Assembly (NCBI RefSeq): GCF_000002875.2
Contig: NC_009408.2
Span: 578,501-642,500 of the forward strand
Direction: 5' to 3'
DNA length: 64,000 nucleotides
DNA from: Leishmania infantum JPCM5
Lineage: Eukaryota; Euglenozoa; Kinetoplastea; Trypanosomatida; Trypanosomatidae
Made by a program: the position numbers and the translations under genes. The first letter of the stretch is position 1. The number at the start of each line of letters is the position of its first letter. The notes beneath the pieces are model-generated. The model saw only the letters and a program-made list of their open reading frames with translations. It made no database searches and was not told where the DNA came from. Shown one piece after another: positions 21,150 to 33,510 of this stretch.

Positions 21150-22952
21150 ATGACCACCATGGCTCGCGTGGATGAGACGCTGGCGCGTTTCAAAGGCAAG
21201 TCGCCGCGGGACAGCTACAAGCAAGTCTGCGGCGAGCTTGACGTGCACATGCAGCGCGAGATCTATGCGGCATTGCCAGAGAAACCGATGGCGTGGCACC
21301 ACATCTACACGCTGGACTTGGGGAAGTCTCTGTTGGGCACTAAAGGCTGCATGGCGATGCTGCCTCTCATCACCGTCAGCACCTCGATGCGCAAGCTTAG
21401 TCTGCGCTCGTGTGGCTTGTCGGACGAGTTCGTGATTCAGCTGTGTGCCGTCCTGCAGAGCCACCCGTCCCTACGGTCGGTGGATATCAGCGACAACGAG
21501 CTCGTCACGGTGTACAGTGCGCCGCACATCATCAGCGTCATGCGCAACAACTCGAACATGGTGCTCTTCGACGTGTACAACACCCACGTCGGTTCCAACG
21601 TCGGTGACATCATCGCTAAGCTTGGCCAGCGCAATTTGGACAACGTCCTGCACTACTACGAGGACCGCTATTTCCGCATGAAGAACCTCTTCAACTATAT
21701 GGACGCGGACGGAACGGGCTGGGTGGTTCTCAAGTCTCTCGTCCTCAACTGCCCATACCCGGTGCTGCAGGAGCAGTTCGTCGAGCGTATTGCCACTAAG
21801 CAGCCCCGCAAGCGTTCCGACAACACCATCAGCATCAACACGTTTCTGCAGCTGGTCTACATGAACTACAAGACCGAGACAGAGATCGGCGCTTATTCTA
21901 ACAAGACGATTGATGAGCCCTACGTGTTCATAGTGGCGAACTGGAAGCAGTTGCTGCACGCGGTGGAGCGGTACAACGTGCGCGCCGCTGCCATGGGGGA
22001 TGGCCAGGGCCCGCACCCTCCTGTGCAACTCCCCGACAATCTCCACCGCTGGCGTCTGCGAGATTACATCATAACACCTGACGATGCAGACGCCATGGTG
22101 GAGGGCGCGGTGCAGCTGATAGAGCACTCGTCGGCGATGGCGGAAGGGGAACCGGAGCTCAATGGGTCGGGCGAGCGTGCTGAGCTGGATGCCGAGGTGG
22201 ACAGCGACAAGCAGACAGCGGAGAACGCGGCGGAGGTGGCCCCACTCGTGATCCCCATCACCATCCTTCTCCGGGCCGCCAAGTCAGTTCTCGTCTTTCC
22301 TCCCTCCGTCGCCAAGCCCTCGTACAGCTTCTACACCGACCACGACGCCGCTTACGTGCCGGAAATCCTGCGCAACGGGTCGCGTCTCTTCAGTGTCAGT
22401 CGCCTCTCCTGCCTCTTCAGCGGTGGTGCCTCCACCCCCGGCGACAGCGCGAGCTCGGCCGACGTCGTGCAGGACTCCACCGACCAGCCGCACACCTTCT
22501 CGCTGCCCGCGTCAGTGGTGAAGATGGTGGTGGACTTCTTCAACAAAGAGCACAAAAAGATGCCCACGAAGAAGCAGTCCGTAATCCCTGACAGCCCCCG
22601 AACTCGCCGGGACAAAGCGATGGAGAAGGCATCGATCCCCGTGCCGACGTTCCTTAGCGCCGAGTTCGTCAGCGACCTGGAGCGGGTGTGTCCTCGCTTC
22701 CTCGCTGACTACTACGCTCGCCACGCACTGCTGATCGAGGATGGCACCATCACGCTGCAGGAAATGGTGAACGTGCTGGACGAGATGTACGCGCAGTGCC
22801 GAATCGACCGCCTCATTTCGCTGGCCGACATCAAGGCCATGCCGGACCCGATGAAGGATAAGTCCCTGGTGAGCTTCGTGACCGCCCACTTCGCGGACCG
22901 CGACGAGGGCATCTCCTTCTTGGAGCCGTTCAATGACTTGGTAGCGTACTGA
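21150..22952 (+). CDS. Leucine-rich-repeat protein with EF-hand-like motifs
   Basis: A 600-residue protein starting MTTMARVDETLARFKGK. Residues about 50-170 hold leucine-rich repeats (LRKLSLRSCGLSDEFVIQL, LRSVDISDNELVTV, and similar lines). An EF-hand-like loop follows at about 181-195 (FNYMDADGTGWVVLKSL), where Asp185, Asp187 and Thr189 occupy the expected ligand positions, and a weaker one at about 525-545 (EDGTITLQEMVNV). An acidic, Ala/Glu-rich linker lies near 330-370. LRR plus EF-hand proteins of this kind are common in trypanosomatid cytoskeleton and flagellum, but location here is not shown by the sequence. The ATG at 21159 could be used instead. The 20-bp minisatellite begins about 320 bp after the stop, so it is probably in or near its 3' UTR. 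Confidence 0.85.
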   Translation: MTTMARVDETLARFKGKSPRDSYKQVCGELDVHMQREIYAALPEKPMAWHHIYTLDLGKSLLGTKGCMAMLPLITVSTSMRKLSLRSCGLSDEFVIQLCAVLQSHPSLRSVDISDNELVTVYSAPHIISVMRNNSNMVLFDVYNTHVGSNVGDIIAKLGQRNLDNVLHYYEDRYFRMKNLFNYMDADGTGWVVLKSLVLNCPYPVLQEQFVERIATKQPRKRSDNTISINTFLQLVYMNYKTETEIGAYSNKTIDEPYVFIVANWKQLLHAVERYNVRAAAMGDGQGPHPPVQLPDNLHRWRLRDYIITPDDADAMVEGAVQLIEHSSAMAEGEPELNGSGERAELDAEVDSDKQTAENAAEVAPLVIPITILLRAAKSVLVFPPSVAKPSYSFYTDHDAAYVPEILRNGSRLFSVSRLSCLFSGGASTPGDSASSADVVQDSTDQPHTFSLPASVVKMVVDFFNKEHKKMPTKKQSVIPDSPRTRRDKAMEKASIPVPTFLSAEFVSDLERVCPRFLADYYARHALLIEDGTITLQEMVNVLDEMYAQCRIDRLISLADIKAMPDPMKDKSLVSFVTAHFADRDEGISFLEPFNDLVAY

Positions 22953-23263
22953 GAGCGTGCAAGAGGTACTCACGCACGCGCAGGCACACAGACAGACACA
23001 GGCCCATAGACCAAAGTCTACGACGCGCGCCTCTACTCATCCTACCACAGCTCAGCAGATGCTGTCGTGTGCGCCCACAGAAGCAGGGCTGTGTGTAGTG
23101 GCTGCCACACCGTCGTTGTTCTCTTATTTGATCTTCTCGTTTCTGTTCCCAGCCTCTCTTTCGCTTCCTTTCCCTCCTTTCTCCCCTCTCCCATCATGTG
23201 GGAAGAGCATGTATCATGCAGGCGGCACGCAAGTCACGCTTTGCTTTATATGTCGTGTCTTTG
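22953..23263 (+). other. Proximal 3' region of the LRR gene
   Basis: About 310 bp between the stop codon and the minisatellite. It holds short ca-rich sequence (22979-23005) and C/T-rich tracts near 23145-23195. No gene seen. Confidence 0.6.
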
Positions 23264-24404
23264 TACATATCTACATATCTATATGGATATCTACATATCT
23301 ATATGGATATCTACATATCTATATGGATATCTACATATCTATACGGATATCTACATATCTATATGGATATCTACATATCTATATGGATATCTACATATCT
23401 ATATGGATATCTACATATCTATACGGATATCTACATATCTATATGGATATCTACATATCTATATGGATATCTACATATCTATATGGATATCTACATATCT
23501 ATATGGATATCTACATATCTATACGGATATCTACATATCTATATGGATATCTACATATCTATATGGATATCTACATATCTATATGGATATCTACATATCT
23601 ATACGGATATCTACATATCTATATGGATATCTACATATCTATATGGATATCTACATATCTATATGGATATCTACATATCTATATGGATATCTACATATCT
23701 ATATGGATATCTACATATCTATATGGATATCTACATATCTATATGGATATCTACATATCTATACGGATATCTACATATCTATATGGATATCTACATATCT
23801 ATATGGATATCTACATATCTATATGGATATCTACATATCTATATGGATATCTACATATCTATACGGATATCTACATATCTATATGGATATCTACATATCT
23901 ATATGGATATCTACATATCTATATGGATATCTACATATCTATACGGATATCTACATATCTATATGGATATCTACATATCTATATGGATATCTACATATCT
24001 ATATGGATATCTACATATCTATATGGATATCTACATATCTATATGGATATCTACATATCTATATGGATATCTACATATCTATATGGATATCTACATATCT
24101 ATACGGATATCTACATATCTATATGGATATCTACATATCTATATGGATATCTACATATCTATACGGATATCTACATATCTATATGGATATCTACATATCT
24201 ATACGGATATCTACATATCTATATGGATATCTACATATCTATATGGATATCTACATATCTATATGGATATCTACATATCTATATGGATATCTACATATCT
24301 ATATGGATATCTACATATCTATATGGATATCTACATATCTATATGGATATCTACATATCTATATGGATATCTACATATCTATACGGATATCTACATATCT
24401 ATAC
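23264..24404 (+). repeat. 20-bp minisatellite, 56 perfect-length units
   Basis: From 23281 to 24400 the sequence is 56 uninterrupted copies of the 20-mer atatggatatctacatatct, with partial units on both sides. The only variation I see is T or C at position 4 of the unit (atatgg or atacgg). Counting from 23281, the C form occurs in units 4, 8, 13, 17, 25, 30, 34, 42, 45, 47 and 56. The unit is 75% AT in a GC-rich genome. Because 20 is not a multiple of 3 and the + strand unit contains no stop in any phase, all three + frames are open across the array; the apparent 466-555-residue proteins are artefacts. Confidence 0.97.
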
Positions 24405-27400
24405 AAAGCGCCCATGTATGCCAGTGTCTCTCCACCCCCTTTTCACCCCTCATCGGACCATTGCGAGCAAAAAATGTATACGCAGGCCCACCGCCTCCGT
24501 CTCGCTCCGTGTCTCTCCACTGTTTCGTCTTTTCTCTTTTTTTTTCTTTACTTGGTGCCTGTCTGCGTGTGTGTCCGCCTCAGCATCTCCATACGTGAGC
24601 GTGTTTGAGAGTCGATGGCGATGATGTACAGCTACACGTACACACTGTACTTCTTATAGGCATAGGTGCCCCCCTATGCCATCGAGGCAATCCTGTTTCC
24701 TTATCTTTTTCGTTGCTTGTGTCAGTTCGCCTGTCTGTCTACTCTCTCTCTCTCTCTGCGCGTGCGATGCGTTCGTGCGTCGAGATATTGCGAGAGAGAG
24801 AGAGCGAGGGCGAGAGCGCAGGCGGAGTGGGACGAGCTTGATGATGGGCATGGCGGCGCTGCAGACAGGGATGGGGAAGGAGGTGCGGCAGTTCACAAAC
24901 TTTACTTCCTGTTATCCTCCCCCCTCTCTTCATCCTCCAGTGCCTGCACCGCCGCCTCTTTTTCTATATGTGATCCCCCTTCATTTCGCGTCTCACCGTC
25001 TCCTCTCATCTCCCCAGACTCTCGACGTGTAATGCCGATCTCCTTCGGCGCGCCGTTGTGGCACTCAACAAACACACACACGCGCATGCAAACAGTTATG
25101 TAAAGTACTGATGCTCATCTTTACTTTCGCGTTGTTCTCTCGGAGCCGCCGCAGCGTTCGCTTTCACGTGTGCAGCTGTCGAACGCTGCGGCCTCTTTTC
25201 TCTGCCCTTTTTGGCCTTCTAGCAACTACCACGGCGCTTCGACCCTCCCCCTCCCCTTCCCCCTCTGAGAGGCACCTCCGCTGCGAGTCGCCAGACAAGC
25301 AGCAGAAGGAAGGATAACAGCGGTAGAGGGAGGGGGTATGCAGCAACGCCGTGGTGCATGTCGCTTCTCCGAGTCAACCGCGATGCTATGCATGGAAAGT
25401 CTTTCTTATTGTCTTGCGCGTCTGCACGCGTGCGTCTGTGTCGGGCCCGGCCCGAGTCGTCATGCTTTGGGAAAGCGCAACAGGAGCGAGCGAAACCGCA
25501 GTCCACAGACGACGCATGCAGGCGTCCGTGATGTGGTTGGGGCCATCTTTCTTGCCTCTCTCGCCCCTCCCCCCTCCTTCCACTCCTACAGCACCCGCGC
25601 ATGTGCGCTTACGCGTTTAAGTGGCGTGTCTGTTGTCGTCGTGGTTTGTTGCTGCGACCTCGTAGGGTGCTGAGACGGCGCCAGCGGGCCCAAACTACAT
25701 GCAGAGGGAAGATGACACCGCTGCTCCTCTCTCTTCCCCTTGGCCTGTGGCGGACAGCGTGCGTGCATATGTGAAAGAGCGGTCTGGGGTGGCAATGCTG
25801 GCTAAGTGGGGAGGGGGAGGTGCCGATGGCATCTCAGCATGCACTTTTTCAAGAGGGTCTTCCACCTCCTTCCTCTTGAGACATGCGCGCTCGCGGGTGT
25901 CTCTGAAACACTTCATGAGTTCGACTAGCGAAGCATCGCCTGCCTTCCCTATGTTGCTCTCCGCCCCTCCTCCGACGTTGTCACGCCGTTTGTTGCCTCT
26001 GCTGTACTCTGCGTATGCGCGCTGTCCTACGCCATTATGCTCCTCCGCGCACACATCATTATCCACGATGCCATCGACCACCCCTTCTTTCTTTACGTCT
26101 CCTCCAACGCACACGCACACGCACACGCACACGCACACGCGCGCGGTCTCGGCGCAGAAGTATAAAAAGGAAAAAAAAACATTATTCACGACTCTCCTCC
26201 CTCTCCCCCTCTCCTGCCCTGCGCCCCTGACCCCCTTTCGTCCTCCACACGCAAGCGCAGCCCTCCAGAAAGCTTCTGCCTTCTCTCTCAAAACACACAC
26301 ACACACACACGCACACAACCGCAACAACCAATCAAACACACACACACACAAAAACGAAGCCTTCTTCTCTATTCTCTCTCTTCTCATTTTTTTTTTTGGT
26401 TTTGACTTCCGTCTAGTTCCGTGTTTAAACGCGCACTAACACAAATCTCACCTGTGCAGTCTTCTCCCCACCCAACCCACAGATCTCTCCGTACGCAAAG
26501 CACCCGCACCTGCACCAGCAATCCTTCCCTGCCCCTGCGCTCGCCGCTCCACTTTCGCCTCACAACCCGCGCCACTCCTTCACCACCTCCTTGTCCACCC
26601 GCTCCCTTTCCCACAGCTTCGACCAGTGTTGCAACACAGCAGGCGGCACGCACGGAGGCAGTGCATCATTCTCCCTTCTCTCTGACGTCCTCTCGCAAGC
26701 CCCCCTCCCCCTCCGCCTTCCACTTTGGCGTCTTCTCTCCGTTTGTCTTTCGCCTTTTGCTCGATTTATTCGCGGCCCCCCTTCACCGTCTCAGTTACTT
26801 GATCCACCTACCTCTCAGCTCCGCTTGAGACGCAGCCCGTCGCCGCCACCCACTTCGCAGAGAGACGCTTCTGTACACAAAACAAGCGAGGAAAACACTC
26901 CATAGAGGCCACGTGAAAGAGAAAGCCCGCACGCACGCCGTACACGCTGCATTGCATAGGCAAAAAGGCGCCCACAACGTGAGGTACTGCTTTCTCCCTT
27001 AAAATCGCCGCATCGGACAAGGCCAACAACGCTGTAACTGCTTCGTCTAATCAGCTCTTCTTTTTACGCACGTGCGTGTGCTTCTCTGTGTTACGCTCCG
27101 ACTGCGCTGGTTTTACTTGTCTTTTATTTTGTATTTTGTTTTGCGTGTGTATGTGTGTCGCTGTTGTCTCTCCCCACATCCGTGCGTATCCGTGTGTACT
27201 ATCCGACGGTCTCGAGTTTATCACTTGACTGCATCAGTTTTCTATTTTCTGTTTTTTTTTTGTTGTTCTCTCTTGCTTTGTTGCGAGATTCTTTCAGCTC
27301 TACACGTCAGCTCTCCACTGCCAGCACCCCCGCCCTCGCTCTCTCGCCGTTTCCTTGCCTGAAGGCCAGCTGGCGTGCGCGTACATGCTTAGGTGCATTC

Positions 27401-28462
27401 CACCCCCTTTTTTGCGTAAGTGTGCTTCTTCCGTGAAGATCGATCTCGCTCCGTGAGGGCTTCATCTTCTTTTATTTCTGGCTTCCAACCACTTCTCTTT
27501 GTCGCCCTCTCTCTCTTATCCCACACCACCCACACCCACCACAACACCCCACATCCACATCCACAGCCGCCATAATCGTCCCTGTCTCTCCCTCTCTCCC
27601 TCTCCATCATCATCTCCTTCCCTCCTTTTTTTTTTGGGTTTGTGCGTGCTTACGTTTGCCTTACTTGTGCATTTTCTTCGAGAAAACTTTTTCTATTTTG
27701 GATTGGTCTTGTGTGTTTGTGATCGTGTTTGTGTCCGTGTGCCTTTTTTCTCTTCTCGTTTTCACCACCACCACCATCACCATCACCATCACTCTCCCCC
27801 TCCCTCTTTTATTATCATTTCGCTTTTGCTTTGTGCGCGTGTGGATCCGCGCTCGAACGCGTTGTGTTTCGCTCGTTGTTTGTGGGTGCATTCTTTGCTG
27901 AGTCGTTATAGCTGTGGTTGTCCTCGCTGTGCGCCGTTTCTACTTTTTTTTTTGACGTTCTCTCACTGTGTGGTTGGTGGCCGGCGGTGGTGTCCGCGCT
28001 TCCTTGACGTTGTTTTACATCGCCGCACTCCCTCTTTCTGCTGTGTGTGTGTGTTTTGGTTGATTGGGAGGGGGTTGTGCCGCGGCGCTCTGCCTTGAGG
28101 CCCTGGGCGTTTCCCTTCGCACGTGTGGTGGCGCACGCTCGTGCGACATTTTTTTTTTCGTATTCTGTGTCTTGTGTGTGTTGTTCGGTCGACGGATCTC
28201 TCATTGGTAGCTGTCGGCGCACCTAATCGTAAGGCTCCGGTGATTTCCCCTTTCTCCTTTCCTCTCTACATATATATATATATATTGCCCTTTGTTTCCA
28301 TCATCATCATTTTCCTACCTCACTTACCTTTTTTTTTCGTTCTGTTTCAGTGTTCGGTCCTTTACACACACACACGCACACACACCAGCCACTCAGCAGC
28401 ACAACCGAAAAAAAGAAAAGAAGGCGCACTCAGCGACGCCCGAAGCACATTCTGTGCGCCTT

Positions 28463-28493
<31 letters not shown>

Positions 28494-31400
28494 TGCGTCT
28501 ATCTGGTCCGCTGCGCTCTCGTGTTTCGCTTTGTGTGTCGCTGCCGGTGCTGCTGCGACGGCGGCTGCGTGGCCGCCGTTTCATTCTTTGCTTTTTCTCT
28601 GCTTCTTGTTCGCACTAACCACCTTTTCTTGTTTGTTCTTCACCTATTCTACGAAGCGCACTACACACAGACACAGACGCACAGATAAGCACATCCGGCG
28701 AACGCACCGAACACAGCATTCCATCACGCGAGGAGCGTCGGAAAAAAACAAGAAAGAAAGGAGTCAACGCCTTCTGGAAAACAGAATCACGGCGAAGCCC
28801 CATTACACCATTACCCGACACTCAGGGAATCGTAATATTAAAAAGAACGAAAAAGATTGCGTGAGAAGTACCACGTGTTTATCAGCAACAGCTGAAGCGC
28901 AAGGTGCAGAGGAAGGATTCACGTGGGACTCTCACTCAAGCGCAGAAATAGACGAAAGAAAGTATCTGAGAAACACGATAACACAGAAGGAGTCTTAGCA
29001 CACAAAGAAACAAGAAGAACAGAAAAAAACGAAAGAACACCTGCTCTGCTCTGCTCTGTTCCCTCTTTCCTTTTTTTTATTATCATCTGGCTGCTTTCCT
29101 GTATTGTGTGTACGTTGTACTTCGCACAGACAAACACCACTATTCAAGCGCCTAGGCACACAAGAGACACATACACACGCACCGGCAAATCTTGATCACA
29201 GCGAACAACCAGCACCAGCAGCAACCGCAGTCGGCACATACACATTCTCCATTTCTTTGTCTTTCCTCTCACTTGTTTGTGTCCTCTCTTCCAATTCTTT
29301 TCGGTTGTCTTTTCGAGCGACTTTTTTCCTTCTTTAGCTCCCGTGTCGTGTCCCCCTTCTCTCTCCTCCCCACCTCTTCACCATTTTTGGGTCTTGCTTT
29401 ACAGCTGCTGCATAGAGTATATCTTTTTTTTTCCGCGCGCGTGTGCTTGTGCTTGTGCAAGTTTGTGATTTGTGTTTGCGGTTGGTGCGCCTTTTCTTGT
29501 TCTCGTTCATTTTTTCTCTTTTCCTTGCCTTTTCTGTTCTTTGAAAGAAAACAACAACAAAAAAGAAAAGCATCCACATCCACACCTGCATCCCCCCCCC
29601 AGAAACCTCTTTTTTTCTGTGCGCGTGCCTGCGTGTGAGTGTGTTTGTCTATCTGAGGACCTTTTTTTTTGCGTTTGTTCTCTTCCTCACTTTATTCTTC
29701 GTCTATCCACATCCCTCCCCCTCTCCCCCATCATCATCATCTCCACACTCCCCCTCTCTTCCCAAGCGTACCTTTAGTTTCCTTTATTCAGACACGCACA
29801 TACGCACGCACACAGACAGACACAGACAGACACACTCTTTTTGTCCTCCCCCTGTTTTTTTTTTGCGTCTTCGTTTTTTTTTTTTCATTGCTGTGTGCAA
29901 CTGTTCTGCGCGTTTTATTTATTTATAGCTGTGCTCTTGTTCGCGTGCGCGCTTTCGGTTTTGAACTGCAGCATCCGAAGTCTCTCCCACCGCCCGGGAT
30001 TTCGTCTATGGCTCTTGTTTTTTTCTCGGTGAGCCCCTCTTTCTCTCTTCGTTTTCTTTTCGAACAATTTCCTTTGTCTCTACCCTATCCTTGGTACACA
30101 TAGATACCCACCCAGACACAGACGCACACGCGATCAGTAAGAGTACTCACCTCCACACCCTATCCCACCCCGACTTTCTCTCCATCTGGGTCATAATCTC
30201 AAGCAACACTTCTTTTTTCCCTTTGACTCGTTTTTTTTGTCCCGTCCACTTTAGTTCGTTTTCTGGTTAGCTCTCTCCTCCCACCCCACCCGTTCCCCTG
30301 TCTCTGTTGGTCTCTTCATTGTGCCTCACCCGCCTTCTTTCTTTCTTCACGACGCTGCCACCACTGCCACTACGGCTACTTACCTCGAACGAAACGCCAT
30401 ACCTAGCAGTCGCGCCACAGAGGTATCAACAAGGAACGCTCGCTTTCTCAGATACGCACACACGCAGACGCCTTTCGTATTCTTGTCTCTGCTGCCATCT
30501 CTATCTTTCCTTCTGTATTCCTGCGACTACTCTTCCACTCGACGCCTCGACCCTTCCCACCTCCCCTGTCCCCTAGGCTCTCTCTCGCTCTCTTCAATAC
30601 GAAGAAGAAAAGGGCATACAGATACACATACACGCACACGCATCCGCACATATATATATATAGTTGGACTTGCTGCTACTGTCTTTTTTTTTGTTTCGTG
30701 TGCCGCTCCCTCCCTGTGCGCCGGTGTGGACGTTTGATTGTCTTTGCTTGCGCGCTCTTGCGTGACTTTAAGGTCTGTTTTTCTTTCCTGTTTTTTTTTT
30801 GCTTCACCCCTCCCTCCCTTCTATCTCTTCCTCCAGACTTTTCTTGCTGGTCTCCTTCCCTCTCTCCCTTTCGTTCAGTACTTTTCCCCTGTTTCTCTTC
30901 GCTTCGACCTTCCTTGCCCTCTCCCTCGATCTTCGCGTCTGCTCAGTGCTCTTGTTTCACTCGCCTGACCTTAAATTGCCACCCACCACCCACTTGCTCT
31001 CCCTTCACATCTTTTCGTGGCTTCGTGCCTTTTGCCCCGTTTCTCCCCCTTTTTTATTTTGCTTGTTTGCTTGCTCGATCGTTTTCTTTCGCGTTTCACT
31101 CTCTGACGACGGGAGGATACTCCCCCCTCCCCCCATCTCCCTTCCTCCCTCCTTCCCTTCTCCCTACAGCAACAGCAGCAGCAGTAGCAGCAGCGAAACA
31201 AACAAAAAAAGAAGACGTCGACAACGACGACGGCAAGGCCGCAAGCACACACGCACGCAGGTAAGCCAAAATACCGCCAGCACCAACACCATCATAAACA
31301 GCGACAACAGCGAACACATCGACCGACACGCACGTTTTGCAAAGACGAACAGGCAGAATAAAAAAAAAGACAACAACGAACGGCAGAAACGAAAGGGGGG

Positions 31401-33510
31401 GGAGGTACCGCAAAATACTGCTGTAACATCTTGCTTGTGTGCTCTGAGATCTACTCCTTCCCTTTCAAACCTTTTTTTTTTGCGTTGGCTTGCGCATTCT
31501 TTTCTCCGTCTCCGTGTGCGCGCTCTCTTACTCTCCCTCGGTGTATTTTTCCTTTCCGAATTTCTTGCGCCCCACCGTCGCCGAGCCGAAACATATACCT
31601 TCTACTTGCTCCTTCTCTTCCATCGTGCGTCTACTCACTTGCCTTTTCTCGAGTGCTTTTAGAAGTGTGTCACTTTATTAAAATATATATATATTTCGTT
31701 TCGAAAATTTTCACTGTATTTTCGACCTTTTCGAAGAACCCTCTCTTCCTTCTTTCCTCAGTGTTCTCTCGTTTCCTCCCTCTCTGTCGCTTGCTGTCTT
31801 TCTCACTGGCTCTCCTGGACACCTCGTCTTCGTGTGTATGTGTGTGTGCTTTTGTTTTGTAGTTTCTGTACTCTGTTCTGTTCTCTTGTTTTTTTTTTGT
31901 TGTTTCTTCTTCTGTATCTCTGCACGTGACACTCTCTTACGCTCTCTCTATCACAGACACGCCCACAGACGCATTCTCTCCCGGGTATTCGAATCTGCTG
32001 TTCGGGGACACTTCTGTACTCTTCTCTTTGTATTCCAGGCTCAACGACCGTTTTTCACGAAGGACCGCCACCCACGTATCCCCTCCCCCGCTATACCTTC
32101 TTCCTTCTGCCCTCTCGTCCTTTCCTCACCGTGCGTGCGCGTGCGTGGATTTGTTCGTTTTCTTTGCTTATCTTTTGGTTTCTTTCGTCGCGTTCGTGGC
32201 CTCTGATTTCCTTTCGTTTACGTGCTGTACACGGCGTCGAGGAGACGAACGGAAAAGCGACCAAAAGAAAGAAAAGCAAATAAGGAAAAGAAGGGGACAG
32301 CGAGGGAGCAGGCCACGAACACGCGAGCACACACTTTACATCGCATCGCAACACAACACGTGTCGCTGTCGTTCTCTCTTGCTTTCTTCTTCTTGCTCTC
32401 TTTGTCATCACTGTTACAGCGATACTCTGTCCAAACCTTCCTGTGTGTGACCCTTGTGTGCTCTTGCCCCCCTCCCACCCCACGGACACACTCCGCCCCT
32501 GTCTAGGCCTCTCTCTCTTTCCTCGTGCGCCTTGACGAACTCGCTCCCGGCTCCAATCGTGTTTGTGCTCTTGCTCACCTCTTAGCTTATAGTTTGCGGC
32601 CCATCGAAAAGTCGTACTTGTCTTTGCAAACATCTTATCTATTATCTCTCTCTCTCTATATAACGATATATACCTGTATATATACATACGCATACATCTG
32701 TATCTTTATATATATATATTTTTACATTATTTATTGAAGTGCATCCTTTTTTTTTGTTTGCTGTTGTGCTTCTTTTTTTTTTCCGGTGGACTTGCTGTGT
32801 GCGTGTCTGCCTCGCACTACTCTCTACTCTCATTTCCGTGCTAGAGTCTTCGTGTGCTGTTGCTGCTGTTTTTGCTGCTGGAAAGCAGAAAGAAGAGAGA
32901 GTCGTGCAGACAGGAAACCTTTCTTCCTTGTGCTCGCTGGTGTGCGTCAGTTTGTGTTTTGTGCGATCCTCTTCTGTATCTACTGTTGGAGAGTCGTTGC
33001 CTTCTCTCACTCTTTCTTGTGTGCGGTGCGAGTCTCTGCGTGTGCTTGTGCGCACTTCCTCCTCCTCTCTTCTTTCGCTCGATTTTTTTTTATTTGTTCC
33101 TTTCCCTGTTTTGCGTCCCTTCCACATCATCAGCGGAAGCCGCCACACCTCTGCCTCTTTCGTCGTCTCGCCTCTTTCATCAGTACAACAGAGGGCCAGG
33201 GAAAAAAAAACAAGCGCGTTGCAACGCAACCATATCGTTCAGCTTTTTTTTTTATTGCTCGCTTTTTCGTCTGGGGTGTTTGCCACTCCGTCCACCCGCT
33301 GCGAATCACTCGTGCGACGGCCACTCCTAACGAACACCTTCTTCCATCTCTTTGTTCTTCGCCGTGTCTCCTCGCTATATATATATATATTTCTGCGTTG
33401 TTCCCTAGTTGTGGAGTGTGCAGCATCAGGCAACATAGTCGCCACCCGCCCCGCCCCGCCTCTCCTCCTCGTCTTTTGCTTTAAAGCGTTTTTTTTTTGT
33501 TTTCATCTGT
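24405..33510 (+). other. 9.1-kb gene-free region upstream of the RNA-binding protein gene
   Basis: No open frame here looks like a protein; the longest are Phe/Leu/Ser/Pro- or His/Thr-rich translations of pyrimidine or CA/TG tracts. It includes CA/AC tracts (about 26108-26140, 26291-26310, 28463-28489), CAT/CAC repeats at about 27766-27792, an A-rich purine stretch at about 28735-29040, TA tracts (28270-28286, 30650-30662, 32651-32725, 33377-33390) and 21 T tracts of 8-12 bases between 26387 and 33498. It probably contains the distal 3' UTR of the LRR gene and a long 5' leader, or several alternative leaders, of the RNA-binding protein mRNA. Non-coding RNA genes cannot be excluded. Confidence 0.6.
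26387..33498 (+). promoter_or_regulatory. Cluster of T8-T12 tracts (candidate splice/U-rich elements)
   Basis: I count 21 T tracts of 8-12 bases, starting at 26387, 27252, 27626, 27944, 28149, 28329, 29071, 29424, 29662, 29855, 29874, 30231, 30684, 30791, 31472, 31889, 32747, 32773, 33083, 33244 and 33489. Most are 9 or 10 long. Elsewhere in the window such tracts are scarce (for example 8749, 36056, 36624, 36935 and one near 42766). Polypyrimidine tracts direct trans-splicing in trypanosomatids, and U-rich RNA is a common target of RRM proteins; the role here is inferred. Confidence 0.5.

Noticed and set aside
23281..24400. Minisatellite as a centromere
   Set aside because: The array is only 1.1 kb and of one simple unit, and Leishmania centromere regions are not known to be such repeats; nothing else in the window supports it.
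22957..24624. Three overlapping long forward frames (466-555 residues) through the minisatellite
   Set aside because: They are only the translation of a 20-bp stop-free repeat in its three phases; real flanking starts and stops are absent and the flanks are UTR-like.
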